Positions 12,901 through 22,992 of a stretch of DNA of 64,000 bases are shown here, piece by piece. This stretch comes from Phorcus lineatus. Its lineage: Eukaryota; Mollusca; Gastropoda; Trochida; Trochidae. Made by a program: the position numbers and the translations under genes. Location of the stretch: contig OV121084.1 of the NCBI GenBank assembly GCA_921293015.1, forward strand, positions 52,487,864 to 52,551,863, written 5' to 3'. A model generated the notes under the pieces. The model worked only from the letters and a program-made list of their open reading frames with translations, did no database searches and was not told where the DNA came from. Positions within the stretch are counted from its first letter, which is position 1. Each line of letters begins with the position of its first letter.

Positions 12901-15900
12901 TTCTGGAGGTGGGTGTACAACTAGTGATGTAACCTCCATGAGAACCAAGGAAGCGGCTCCACTCCAGGTCATGCCTCCAGAACTGGTACACATGGGTTCC
13001 ACTGCAATAAAGGCAACATGGGAGAAGCCTCAGATAACCAACGGTGAGGTGAACAGGTATGAGCTGCTAATGGATGGAGCTTCGGTGTATGAAGGGTTAG
13101 CTATGGAGTTTGTGGTTGGAGATCTCATCCCTTACCATGAGTACTCGTTCATCCTTAGAGCCTGCACAACAGGCGGATGTTCAGACAGCAGGGAAGTGAT
13201 GGGTCGCCCAGATGACGCTAAACCTGTTGGGATGAACATACCAATCCTGAGGGTGATGAGCTCCTCTTCTATAGAAGTGTCATGGTCTCCTCCTACCAAC
13301 CCAAATGGAATCATTACATCTTATGATGTCATCCGAGATGGAACGCTAATCTTCACAGACAGTCTGGAGACTTCGGGAGTGCTGAGGACCCTGTACACTG
13401 ACTACAGTTTAGATGCAGGGGAGGAGTACACCTATTCTGTGGTTGCCCGCAACAGGAAGGGGAGTGTTGAGAGTCCCCCATCTAAAGCAAAGACATACTC
13501 CTCCTCACCATCTGGTCTCAACCCCCCGTCCCTCCTCCCGATGTCCCCCTCCTCGATCCAGGTGACCTGGGAGCCCCCAGTCCGACCCAACGGAGACATC
13601 ATTAAGTACCAGCTGTACACAGGCAATGACAAGGTGTATGAAGGAGGTCCGGATCAGCTATCGTACACAGTCCCTGGCCTCGACTTCTACACCGAGTACA
13701 CCTTTAGGGTGGAGGCCTGCACCGAACGAGGTTGTGAGCTGAGCGAAGGTGTTACTGAGAGGACATTAGAAGCTCTTCCTGAGGGCCAGGCACCTCCGAC
13801 ACTGTTGGCTCTAGCCAATGAGCAGCGAGCTCATAGCGGAGTCCTTGTCACATGGAAAGCTCCAGAGGAGCCCAATGGTGTGATCATTCGATACGAATTG
13901 TTGCGACGTCATGTTGTTCTTGAGGATACAGGTGAGCATTTGTAACTGCAGTTTCATTATGTTTGAATTTTTTAAAAAGAATACAAAATTGTAGTATGCA
14001 TTAAATTTTTAAAAACATGTGAAACGGAATTAGAAAATATCATGTATGTAGTTTATAACATGAATTGTAATAGAATATATTAATCCTTTGAGAAGGATTC
14101 AAAGATCAGCTTGACTTGAGCAATGCTGAGCAATCCATGTTTTAAAGCAATATTTTCTCATCATCATTAATGACACAACTCTGATTTCCCCAGGTTCAGT
14201 GTATGGAGATGCAGTGAGTGTGTTCAATGGCTCAGCCCTCAGTTTGACTGACAGTGACCCTCTGATTAAACCATTCTCCACCTATCAATACATGGTCACT
14301 TCCTTCAACAGTGTGGGCGGAGTCAGCAGCATCTGGGCGCAGGTTATCACCAAGGAGGCTCCGCCCACTTCTGTAGCTCCACCCACTATTGAGGTTAGTG
14401 TGTTATTTGCTTATATATTGTAAACAAATATTATATGGTTAACTTTATTAAATTATGATTTAAGCAAAATAAAATTTTTTCAGTGATAGTTAAATAAAAA
14501 GTTTTAAGCGTAATAAAATTATGATGTGGCCAAACACTCTTGTACAACTCCTTTCCTCCAAAGGTAGCTTCTTCATTTTCATTTCTTGTAGCGGACAACC
14601 TCCACCACTATTACAGTTGGCATCACACCACCTCTCAAGCCTAACGGGATAATTCGAGAATACAATGTGCTTGTTAACAACACTGTGGTAAGTATCACAG
14701 AAAACTCATAAAGAAGTGCTTGCTGTGTAGAAGCGATATGAAGCAAAGCCTGTAAAGACAATCAGTGGGTTGTAGTAGCTTGGCAGAATGAGAAGTTGCC
14801 ACCTGGTTGTAAACTACAGAGTTGTTTCATTACCAATATATTGTTATGGCAGTCTTATTTCAATGTATATGTACTAAAGAAGTTATAAAAAAACAATTGC
14901 CATCTTTAGATAACTAATCCTGTCCTATTTCATTGGAAATGTACTATAGATGCCTTAAAACCATACTTTGCCCTCTGTGCATAACTAAACCTTTCATTAA
15001 CAGTTTCTTCTACTCACACATTTCCCGACAGGCTTCCTCTGGTGTGATCCTGAACCAGACCGCAGGGCTGACTCGCCCTCTGCTCCCCTTCATGACCTAT
15101 CTGGTCCAGGTTCGAGCCTGCACTGGTGGTGGGTGCACTGACAGCTCAGGAGTCAAGGTCATCACTGGCACTGCCAAGCCAATGGGTCTTGCACCAGTAG
15201 AGATCAGCTCCAAGACTGGGACGACAGTTACACTGGAGTGGAAGAAACCCACTCAGCCTAATGGGCACATCCAGAGGTGAGGATTGATGATGAAGTGGAC
15301 TAGGTGTCAGGGACATACATTTGAATTATGGCCAACCTGCTTAAAAATTTAATTTGTAGGCTGTTTATATCATAACTGTTGTAATTAAAACCCTTGGTAG
15401 TGCCTTTTCAAGGAGTATGTAAATGTCATTTTGGAAGCAATATGGTAGGTGTTACTTGAAATTAAAATGGAACTGGTATTTATAGTTTATGAATCATCAT
15501 TTTGATAATCCTTGATACAACAGACATTTGAAACTGTTTGCCACCCACCACCACTGGCCATGTGTCACCCTGTCACATGAAAATTATATTTGTAATTGTG
15601 GCATGTGCACTAGGATGTTACATACCCCCCCCCCCCCCTCTTTCTGATACAGATACCCAGGCTATTCCTCTGACCCCTCCCCCTGCTACAGATACCACAG
15701 TCTGGTCGTTAACTATCCTCTACCCCTCCTCCAGATATCTGCTGTACCAGAGAAAGGGGTGTCCCCCCACAGACCAGCCCTTTCAGCAGAGCTGCTTGCC
15801 GGGGGATGTGTTCGAGGTGTACAGCGGACTGGAGATGTTTGCAACCGCAGAGGAGCTGCTCCCATACACACGCTACCAGTTCCAGATTCAGGCTGAGAAC

Positions 15901-18900
15901 GAGGCGGGGGTTGTCGACTTTCCTCAGTGGGTGTCCACCATCACAGATCCTGAGTGTATGTTGTGTTCAACTTTATCGTCATATTTATATTTTTGTATTT
16001 TTTAGCAAGATCCAAAAGGTTGTCAACAACAAGAATAGCTCTTTTTTCTCTTTTTATAAATGCATTATTCTGGTTTTAAAATAATGGCTTTCACTGGATT
16101 ATAAACCACAAGTGACATATACTTTCCCTGCTGGACCCTTTTCTTGTAATTTCCCTTAATTTGGGCTATGTTTTATCCTATACATGTACATCCTTAGGAT
16201 CATCAAATGCAAGTGCATGTATTGTAACCATTTCACTTATCTTTTCAACCCTCAACCCTGTAAACAGATTCGATAGAACGATTCATCAGAAAATGTGACA
16301 ATATATCATACTCATTGTGTAAAGTTACAGTAAAAATTGATGTGACTTGTGAGTCAGCGAGCAAGTTTTTGTTCAGTGCCACTTCGGCTATATTTCAGCC
16401 AGTTTAATGCTATGATAGTTGATGATTTTGTACTTAAGAAACTATTTCATAAATTAGGTTTTATCTTGAATTTAGGTTTAGATACAGCAAAAATATTGTC
16501 ATCTTGTAAATATAAAGCGCAATATATATTTATATATATAATCTAAATACAGTATTAGATAAAAATGTTCATAAGATACCATTTCATCACATTGGTTTGA
16601 TCATCAGTGCCGGAGTACGTTGCCTTCCCACGACTCACAACCAACCTGACTAAAGCTCTCATTGACTGGACGGGGAGCTTCCAGCTCAACAGTCGACTGA
16701 GAGAGTATATTCTGATGGCTGATGGGAAGGTTGTCTTCAGAGGCGTCACAACCAGAGATGGAGTAGAGAGAGAAACCAAAGATCAAGGTTGTTTTTCTCA
16801 TCGATTTCCATTGTTTACATTTGTTTGATCATTTCACTGAAGACATTTGACCATTGGATTTTCAAAAGAGTAAAATTTCACTAAACTTAAGTGTTATATA
16901 TAGGACTCATTATGTATTCTGACCCGTCCTTTGCACAAGGGTCAACATCTATTTGAGGGCCAGCCCAGTTTTATTTGATGTTTTGTTTTGACTTTGATGC
17001 CAAAATACCATATAAGTTTGTGTAAATGTTGATATATTACATGTCCTATATCCATAGACAAGTTTAGTTATGTAAATTTTCATACACCATTAGCTCTGAT
17101 CTGTCTTTCTATCTGCTTTAGAGAAGTTTCCATTTGACTACATTTCTTTGTGTCGGCCGTATTACATTGTCTAGGTTGTTTTTTTTATCAAATTTGTAAC
17201 CCTAAACATTTATATTGTCACTATCGTGAACTGATAGGCAATTATATAACTCTTTTCAGTGGCAAGAAATACTCATTACCCACATGGGCAATCATATCGG
17301 GGGTAATATTTTTCAGACGATGCCCTAGGGCAAAATATCACTTTTACATTGTGATGTCACATCAAAAACAATGCTTTGACGTCACAGTTCTAAATGCGCC
17401 TATGCCTATGCTTGGATGTTGATTTTGATTAGTTTCTTTGATTTCTCGACTTCGGTAAGAAACAGAATATCATATTCGTGCCCATGACATACCATGTTTA
17501 CGACGCTCCTTCCTTTATATCAGTATGTCCCTCGCTCTCTCTCGGGAAATACTAATATTAAGAACTCTTGTCGTGAAAAAAGGTATGTCATGGACACTCA
17601 TATAATATCCTCTATTTCCTGATAAAATTACTCTTTTTGAAAAGTATTGATATATATTTGTGATTCAACAGAGTGTTAGCATGTAGAATGTATACCTTCT
17701 TCCAATCCTGGTGTTCTATTGCAGTGATCAAGTTTGTGGTCCAGGCAGTCACAGAGACAGGACAGACGGAGTCACCCACTGTCATCTTTGATCCCAGCGC
17801 CATCGACAACATCGGTATGTGGCATTTCATTAAGTATCACATGTTTTGCCTTCTACAAGTTGTTTCATGACAAAGAGTGACTAGTTTGGTATGTGATTGT
17901 ACTCATTATGGAAGAGCCATTCTCTAAACATCTGGTGGATTCTTGAGCAATTCTTGTTAAAATCTCAGTCTCAATAATATTGTAGGTAGGGCATTCTTTG
18001 GTTTTCATCTTGCTGTCAATTCATTCTTACGTCTGCACCGATGTGGTGTCTTCTGTACTAATATGCCTGTGGCCTTAAATCATTAAAATAAAAGATTTGT
18101 GTTTCTTCACATTGCAATTACAGGCATCACAGAGCCTCCACCCGAGGAACTCCAGGAGACGGTGACCCCGTTCTACTCGGAGATCTGGTTCATCATCATC
18201 ATGATCTGCATTGCCCTCTTCATCCTCTTCCTCATCATCTTCCTCTGTATGAGGTCATTCGGTGCTCGCAAAGCATACGTCAGGGAGAGGGCGCCACTTC
18301 ATGGGCGATACCAGAAACCTCCTCGTACACAACCCTACTACATCGATGTCAACAGCGGAAGTGTGGTTGAGTCGGTTAGTTCACATATGCTGTGGCTTTT
18401 TATTCATATAGAATTTTCATTCCCTGCCTTTAGATTAGAAGTTTGTGTTTGTTCATTGAGCTCCTGTCATTTCATACAATTTTAATAAAAAAAAGTTATT
18501 ATCAGTGAATTGAGTGTAGAATATAAATAGCTTAACATCGAATGAAAACAAATTTCATTGCATCATTTATTGTCTCTTCATGACCTAATTTCACTTCCCC
18601 ATATATTCCAGGACTTTATGGTTAGACGTGAGAGTCGAGCAGAGAACATGGCAACGTATCACGGACCTGACATGGGAGTCATCAATCCAGCCTTCCTCAA
18701 CCCAGCCCCTACAAGATACACCTTTGATAAACTCTCTCGGTCATCTAAAACTGAAGATGATGACGATGATGAAAATGATGTGTATTGGGAGAAGAATTTT
18801 GACAGTGGATGGGTGAGTCAACAGAATATCACAAATTTCAGATGATACATGTTGGCAGATCCAAGACAGGGATCCTGGGGTTTGATGTTGGCAGGGTGAA

Positions 18901-19175
18901 ACTCTTGTCAATAGGTGATCATTACCTTGAAAAATACTGGGTGCTTCATTATTGTTATTTAATGAGACTGTAACGACCATTTCATTTCACAAAAAGTCAA
19001 AGCATGTTGTATTTGTGAAGTTCTGTATGTAATTATATGAAGCAAGGAGGGCTTCTGTCTTAAGTTTATGGTCTCTCTGTTCCTGTTTCAGTATGACGAA
19101 GATGCTGAGAGTTTGAGCGGACCTGCCTACAGCTACACACGGGAACAAACAGTGTTCACAGACACACATCTGTGA
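1..19175 (+). CDS. USH2A: Usherin (USH2A), C-terminal half, 27 exons in window
   Basis: Usherin is a large adhesion protein of hair-cell ankle links and the photoreceptor periciliary membrane; its tail binds PDZ proteins such as whirlin and harmonin. Exons placed by reading frame and GT/AG sites: 1-251, 950-1168, 1503-1694, 1866-2111, 2656-2868, 3131-3333, 3725-3933, 4765-4864, 5445-5590, 7308-7438, 7672-7859, 8401-8551, 8833-9030, 9154-9351, 9494-9648, 10159-10357, 10669-10824, 10932-13931, 14194-14393, 14592-14687, 15032-15276, 15735-15955, 16608-16787, 17725-17814, 18124-18374, 18612-18812, 19092-19175. Phases agree at every junction, giving about 2570 codons without an internal stop. FN3 hallmarks (W..P..PNG, then PYT.Y.Y) recur about 22 times. 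A cysteine-rich block, one TM helix and a terminal DTHL follow the vertebrate usherin order. The 5' half lies before the window. A generic FN3 receptor is excluded by the C-terminus. Confidence 0.93.
573..948 (+). repeat. 22-23 bp minisatellite ending in a 3' splice site
   Basis: About 17 head-to-tail copies of a 22-23 bp unit, AATGTGTTTGACTCTAATAC plus GG, with a TTAATACGG variant (one base longer) and a GGTATG variant. The array fills the intron between exons 1 and 2 of the window up to the acceptor. The last unit reads GTGTTTGACTCTCCAG and its CCAG is the acceptor of exon 950-1168, so the array supplies the polypyrimidine tract. Low divergence between units suggests recent expansion. Confidence 0.95.
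4004..4168. repeat. Foldback (MITE-like) element, cruciform type
   Basis: Two arms of about 50 bp pair: GATAAATAGAGAATCTCACC with GTGTCTTCTGATAT on the left, and ATATCAGAAGACAC with GGTGAGATTCTATTTATC on the right. The loop contains a second hairpin (AAATATCCGAGGC/CGAGGATATTTT). It lies in the intron after exon 3725-3933. No target duplication is clear. Confidence 0.8.
4161..4458. repeat. Second foldback adjoining the first
   Basis: TATTTATCATCCAAAATC at 4161 pairs with GTTTTGGATGATAAATA near 4442-4457. Inside are repeats of TGATGTCATAGCATTGTGA and a shorter hairpin, GATATCTCC.../...GCGATATCTCC, around 4385-4432. It probably belongs to the same composite element as the preceding foldback. 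Confidence 0.65.
4765..9030 (+). CDS. USH2A: USH2A cysteine-pair-rich block, six exons
   Basis: Exons 4765-4864, 5445-5590, 7308-7438, 7672-7859, 8401-8551 and 8833-9030. The translation is full of CC pairs: ECCEGVLYD, FACCGQKY, VCCRDKFFS, KCCGSRYV, EVCCPDNQ, QCCGSVPF, MCCAGDEL, MCCGGMVT, VCCGNSSV, TCCGSQYV, LCCSSDTQ, ECCGLEKM and SCCNFVGYN, roughly one pair every 15-20 residues, each often followed by G..Y. This is a tandem short repeat with several disulphides inferred. It begins after the first half of one FN3 domain (exon 3725-3933). The FN3 second half (SPYSDYEYSVSVINSAG) appears in exon 9154-9351, so the block reads as an insertion in an FN3 fold. I believe vertebrate usherin has a comparable region, but could not align it. 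Confidence 0.85.
5924..6285 (+). repeat. Dispersed foldback family B, copy 1
   Basis: About 350 bp beginning GAGGATATTATATGAGTGTC and containing an inverted pair, CATGACATGCTAT with ATAGCATGTCATG (5949-6050). It continues through TTTTGCCCTAGGACATC to ATATGATTGCCC. It matches, collinearly and in reverse orientation, the sequence at about 17265-17612. It sits in the USH2A intron 5591-7307. Confidence 0.8.
9154..10824 (+). CDS. USH2A: USH2A exons 14-17: FN3 domains after the Cys-rich block
   Basis: Exons 9154-9351, 9494-9648, 10159-10357 and 10669-10824. The first finishes the interrupted FN3 domain and opens the next (YLTWDPPGKPNG). The second completes it with PYKTYTYTLSVCTMVGC. The third and fourth form another domain (STTIRLTWEPPTTPNG, then MKPFTEYVAYLEVCSEAGC). 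The VC..VGC and VC..AGC pairs near the domain ends recur through the whole protein and probably form a conserved intradomain disulphide. Confidence 0.88.
10932..13931 (+). CDS. USH2A: USH2A giant exon, 3000 nt, ten complete FN3 domains
   Basis: One uninterrupted exon of exactly 3000 nt, phase 1 at both ends, so it is symmetric and could be skipped without a frame change. It holds ten complete FN3 domains and the start of an eleventh (VLVTWKAPEEPNG), which is finished in exon 14194-14393. Domain cores read LYWREP, VSWDPV, ISWREP, LQWTSP, LRWNLP, IEWNAP, VTWTPP, ATWEKP, VSWSPP and VTWEPP, nine of the ten followed by an NG turn. Elsewhere in the gene each domain is cut by one or two introns, so this looks like loss of many introns or retroposition of an mRNA segment. 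A basic RRKR motif lies at 12497-12508. Confidence 0.92.
14194..17814 (+). CDS. USH2A: USH2A exons 19-24: last FN3 domains before the membrane
   Basis: Exons 14194-14393, 14592-14687, 15032-15276, 15735-15955, 16608-16787 and 17725-17814. They finish the eleventh domain of the giant exon, then encode three more: TTSTTITVGITPPLKPNG, TGTTVTLEWKKPTQPNG, and a more diverged final one (LTKALIDWTG, then IKFVVQAVTETGQ). Exon 15735-15955 contains a loop with two extra cysteines (KGCPPTD and QQSCLPG). Its donor must be the GTATGT at 15956, not the GTGTAT two bases upstream, because only that keeps frame with exon 16608. Confidence 0.87.
15625..15642 (+). repeat. Poly-C run within a USH2A pyrimidine-rich intron end
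   Basis: A run of about 13 consecutive C bases followed by a CT-rich stretch of about 90 bp leads to the acceptor CTCCAG at 15734. The first AG after the run is weak; the exon start at 15735 is fixed by frame. Confidence 0.75.
17265..17612 (-). repeat. Dispersed foldback family B, copy 2
   Basis: Read on the minus strand it reproduces copy 1 (GAGGATATTATATGAGTGTC, ATTAGTATTTC, TTTTGCCCTAGGGCATC, ATATGATTGCCC) with clear divergence. It lies in the USH2A intron 16788-17724, inverted relative to copy 1. Confidence 0.8.
18124..19175 (+). CDS. USH2A: USH2A membrane span, cytoplasmic tail and PDZ ligand
   Basis: Exon 18124-18374 encodes a short juxtamembrane stretch, then a single helix (EIWFIIIMICIALFILFLI and on to FLCMR) followed by basic residues (RSFGARKAYVRERAP), giving an outside-to-inside orientation. 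Exon 18612-18812 carries a conserved-looking tail with GPDMGVINPAFLNPAP and an acidic run (EDDDDDEND). Exon 19092-19175 encodes 27 residues ending REQTVFTDTHL and a TGA stop at 19173-19175. DTHL is the class I PDZ ligand known from vertebrate usherin, which supports the gene name and suggests a conserved link to whirlin- or harmonin-like scaffolds. Confidence 0.93.
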
Positions 19176-19790
19176 GGAGACACACATCTTAAGGAGACAC
19201 ACATCTTAAAGAGCCACTCCGTGATTTTTATAACATTACATTTACTTTTGATACGAACCTAAATGTCATATGTGGTGATATAAAATCCAAACATCTTAAC
19301 TTTTCATGCCCAAAAGACATACATATGACAAATACTGGTTTTCCATGAAATTCTAAAAACAGCCTTATAAATGCACAGAGGTGTAGATATCACGTCCAAA
19401 ATACATGGATACTAGTTATATAACCTCAAAAACATTATCAACTGCTAACTGCCCTCCTGGCTGTTTAAGATAAGTCTCCAAAATTACGTTTGACTATTTG
19501 ACGCGCGCCACTATCCGGTTTTCAATCATAATTGCGACGTTCTACCTTCAAACCAATAAGCTTTAAAATGTGGTTTTTTTGTAAAATGTGTTTTTTTGGT
19601 AACAGTCGATACTTCGCGATCAAATGACACCATTGATTAAGTTTGGCATATATGACTCCAACAACCAACGGAGTGGCTCTTTAAGGAGACACACATCTGT
19701 GAGGAGACACAAACCTGTTAAGAGACACTCATCTGTGAGGAAACACACATCTTAAGGAGACACACATATCTGAGGAGACATAACTCTTAT
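19158..19790 (+). repeat. 17-18 bp minisatellite starting in the USH2A stop region
   Basis: Units of the form GGAGACACACATCTGTGA or GGAGACACACATCTTAA follow one another: three between 19158 and 19209, then, after an inserted MITE, about six more to 19790 (GAGACACAAACCTGTTA, GAGACACTCATCTGTGA and so on). The first unit is the coding sequence ACAGACACACATCTGTGA, giving T-D-T-H-L-stop. Later units keep the stop-like TGA or TAA at the same place. Confidence 0.9.
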
Positions 19791-20675
19791 GCATGTACAA
19801 AGCAAGAGTTAGTAAAACCTCTTTGAGAAAGCAAAACATGAATGAATGATGAGAGGAGGTCAAAGTGCAAAATATCTGAGTTATGATTTTCTGACTGTAG
19901 AACTGTCTCATTGGATGTGTCAGACAGTAGGGATCAGAGGACTTACTATCAAGTGTCACTGACACATTGTCCCCATAGAAGTGACTGTGCTGAAACACAG
20001 ATGAGGTGCTAGAAGCTTGAAGTTGACGGTCACAACTTCTTCTGGCATGAAATACTTTCATAAATGATTTTCATCATGGGTTTGCTGAAAACTGCAAAAT
20101 GACAATTGAATGGAGTGAGACAAGTCACATTGGTGTCAATATAATCTTGACTTTGATCTGCAATAAGGTTGTGATTCTGTGACCAGACTGCGGAACATTA
20201 GCGTGTCACCATGAGTTAAAAGATTGTTGTTGATACAATGTGAAAGTCTTCATGGAATGATCATCAACACTGATCTCACATCAGTAATCTACATTATAGA
20301 GAAGAACAGCATAACATATACAATTGTCACAATACACAGTGAATAGTTTTGTTTGATCACCCATCACTGACGACGTTTTTCCATGAACATTTAAATATTA
20401 TGTTTACAAATCTATGCATGATGTCTCGTAGTACAAAAATTACATCATTTTTCATTGTATGTTTGTATATATATTTATATGTATTTAGCAAAGAGATCTT
20501 TAGATAACACAGACCTATGTTTGTTAATTGTGATTTATTATTTATTACTATGTGCATAAGTGGGTTGCCTTGTCTGAAGTCAGACATCATTTAATACATG
20601 TTCATTCACATCTAGACCAACATTACCATTCTATGTATACCAGTGTGCGAAATAAAGAGTGTCTGACGACCCATA
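19176..20675 (+). other. USH2A: USH2A 3' UTR with probable poly(A) signal
   Basis: After the stop come the minisatellite and MITE, then unique AT-rich sequence. AATAAA at 20651-20656 (context GCGAAATAAAGAG) is followed by TG-rich sequence (GTGTCTGACG) and is the best poly(A) signal. A second AATAAA at 21155-21160 could be an alternative. Confidence 0.6.
19206..19684. mobile_element. TTAA-flanked MITE in the USH2A 3' UTR
   Basis: A 471-bp element (19210-19680) with 12-bp inverted ends, AGAGCCACTCCG...CGGAGTGGCTCT, lies between two TTAA copies (19206-19209 and 19681-19684). TTAA target duplications are typical of piggyBac and Kolobok superfamilies; the ends alone do not decide. It has no coding capacity. 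It interrupts the 17-18 bp minisatellite inside a unit that naturally contains CTTAA. Confidence 0.88.
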
Positions 20676-22779
20676 ACCTGGTCAATTTTGGTGTCAAAGC
20701 AGGCAGCTGTTAAAATTGTTCTTCAATTTGCAAATGGCCACTGTCATAAGTCATTGTCTCATTTTAAATCTGATCTGATCAAAACTCTGCTGATGTTATT
20801 TAAGCAATTAAAACAATTGGGAAAATATCAAATGTGTTTTACTTATGTCAAATTATAAGTATTTGGAAAATTGCTTTTTCTGTTAATTCCGTCATGGACC
20901 ACAGGAAAGATTAATGTGTGTGATGAACTTATCCATTAGCAAGCATAGATATTTGCTGTGTAAAACTGACTCGATTACTTTATTCTAACTTCAAAACACA
21001 TTTGGGCTGGCAAGCTTATTTAATAAACTGTACATAAACCTATCATACATTTAAATGACTCCACAATTTTGTTGTAATCTCATTCCATTCGACTTTATTC
21101 TCTAGCGACGAAGAATATTGTTTTATCTGTGTTTGTAAAGAAAAAATGTTTTACAATAAATTTCATAAAATTAGTATTGTTATTTATACTTTTTGATGTT
21201 TTCCTATTGGTTGTTTTGGACAAAGTGAACACAATCTGAGATGAGAATAATGACGTGTGTCAAAGAGAACAATTGTACCTCTAGCTGGAACCACTCTCCA
21301 TGTTGATTGAGCAATTTGTTGCAGAATATTTTTTAAAGTGTCGTACAGCTACAGTAAAATTTTAAAACAAGCCATTGGCTTTGCAGCTAATCAGATACAT
21401 AACTTTTCATCATTTCCATGTTTGAAGACAAACACATATCGTGCACATCTAAATCTCCATCCTTCAAATATATTCAAAAACTTTAGGATTCCTATCATTA
21501 ATGGTGTCTGAAGGAAGGAAGTACCTTCCATGTTCTGAAAGAGACATTGAAATGCCCTTTAAACATTCTGAATTGAGTATCTTGGTGACGAAGGTGAACA
21601 CAGGTCCTTCTACCTCTACCGCACGGTAGCCTGAAACTTTTCACTTTCAACACCCAGAAAATGTACCAAAAAAACTAATAAAAAAGAAATTTAAAAAATT
21701 ATTTTTATTTTACAAATCACGATACATTTCAATAATAATGTCAATCATCTATTTTAACAAAACAGTAAGTATATAACAGCTAGAAAAGGAATGGCATAAC
21801 AGGGTAGCTAAATCAAACTAAAATCTCCTTTGTCACTTTGTTGAACGTTTTAGACACAAAGTTCTAATAATTGTGCAAAACATATGTTGCAACTTTACCT
21901 TTCTATCAAAATGAAGGTTCTCTGACAAACATATCTCCTTTAAGACATAAAATGCTTATGAATAGGTTCATATTTTGCATGAATATTCAAACAAGGTCTT
22001 AGCTAAAAATTCCTCAGCTTATGGAAATAAAACATCATGGTTAAGTAAACTAAAGACACTATTTCTCCAACTATTTGCTTATGATGTACAAATAAGTTCA
22101 CTAATATAAAATCTATTTAAAATCAACAACTAGATCATGTAGTCACTACATTAATGATTTTGAAAGTTGTTCAAGCATCTTTTGGAAATGAAGTCGCCAA
22201 CATCTGTTCAAGAACCCCAACCATCAAACACTACAAGTCCCCTGTTTAACACCAATTATCAGGGACCATACATGATACAGAGGGAATCAGACAGATTGAA
22301 GTGGCTAGAGGCAAAAATACTCTGAAAAGGAAATCATCTGGTCAATGGTGAAAGCATTGCGCTTGTCGTCAAAGATATTATCACAGAAAATATCTCTGAT
22401 GAGAAACTAACAAGGATAAACACAATAGTGAGTGAACGAGCTTTTGCACGAAGAGAGAAGAAAAGAAATGTCAAAGGCCACTCAGGTGAGAGCACTCATC
22501 ACAGAAGGAAAGGAGGATGGAAAAGAGATTGAGGAACAGGACTCTACGAGAACTGAAAGTAGAGGTAAAGGCATTAAGGAAGGAACTGCACAAGACCAAA
22601 AGAAACCACCGAGGATGTAATTAGTGTCTTGTGTGAGGTGCAGGAGAGTTAACAAATTTGGAAGAATAAAGTAAACAAAGAATTAATACAAAATCTCTGA
22701 TCATATGCTTAAGTCTCTATACACAATTTGCTTATAAAGTTGCGCTCTAAATTTTGGATGCAATACAACCTCCAAGTCC
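20676..22779. other. Convergent intergenic region, no gene recognised
   Basis: This separates the 3' ends of USH2A (+) and DCAF4 (-). A 62-codon open frame at 22432-22620 is rich in K, E and R and matches nothing I recognise; it is probably chance or a remnant. I see no RNA gene or clear mobile element. Confidence 0.55.
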
Positions 22780-22949
22780 TTGTGTCACACAACATGATTG
22801 AAGTATATGTTCAATCAATGGTTTATGTTCTTGTATCACACAACATGATTTAAGTATGTTCAATCAATGGTTTATGTTCTTGTATCACACAACATGATTT
22901 AAGTATGTTTAATCAAAGGTTTATGTTCTTGCATCACACAACATGATTG
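22780..22949 (+). repeat. 49-50 bp tandem repeat near the DCAF4 3' end
   Basis: About 3.4 copies of a unit containing TGTATCACACAACATGATTT then AAGTATGTTCAATCAATGGT and TTATGTTCT. Copies start near 22780, 22830, 22879 and 22928. The array begins about 45 bp beyond the DCAF4 stop, so it lies in its 3' UTR. Confidence 0.9.
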
Positions 22950-22992
22950 GCAGAAGTAACCAAAATAAACCCCTTAAACACGATCCCCCAGT

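Noticed and set aside
15951-15960. Donor GTGTAT at 15954 for the USH2A exon 15735-15955.
   Set aside because: It would shift the frame of exon 16608-16787; the overlapping GTATGT two bases later keeps frame and is a stronger donor.
22432-22620. Small basic/acidic open frame between USH2A and DCAF4.
   Set aside because: Low complexity, no homology recognised, no splice context; kept only as a note.
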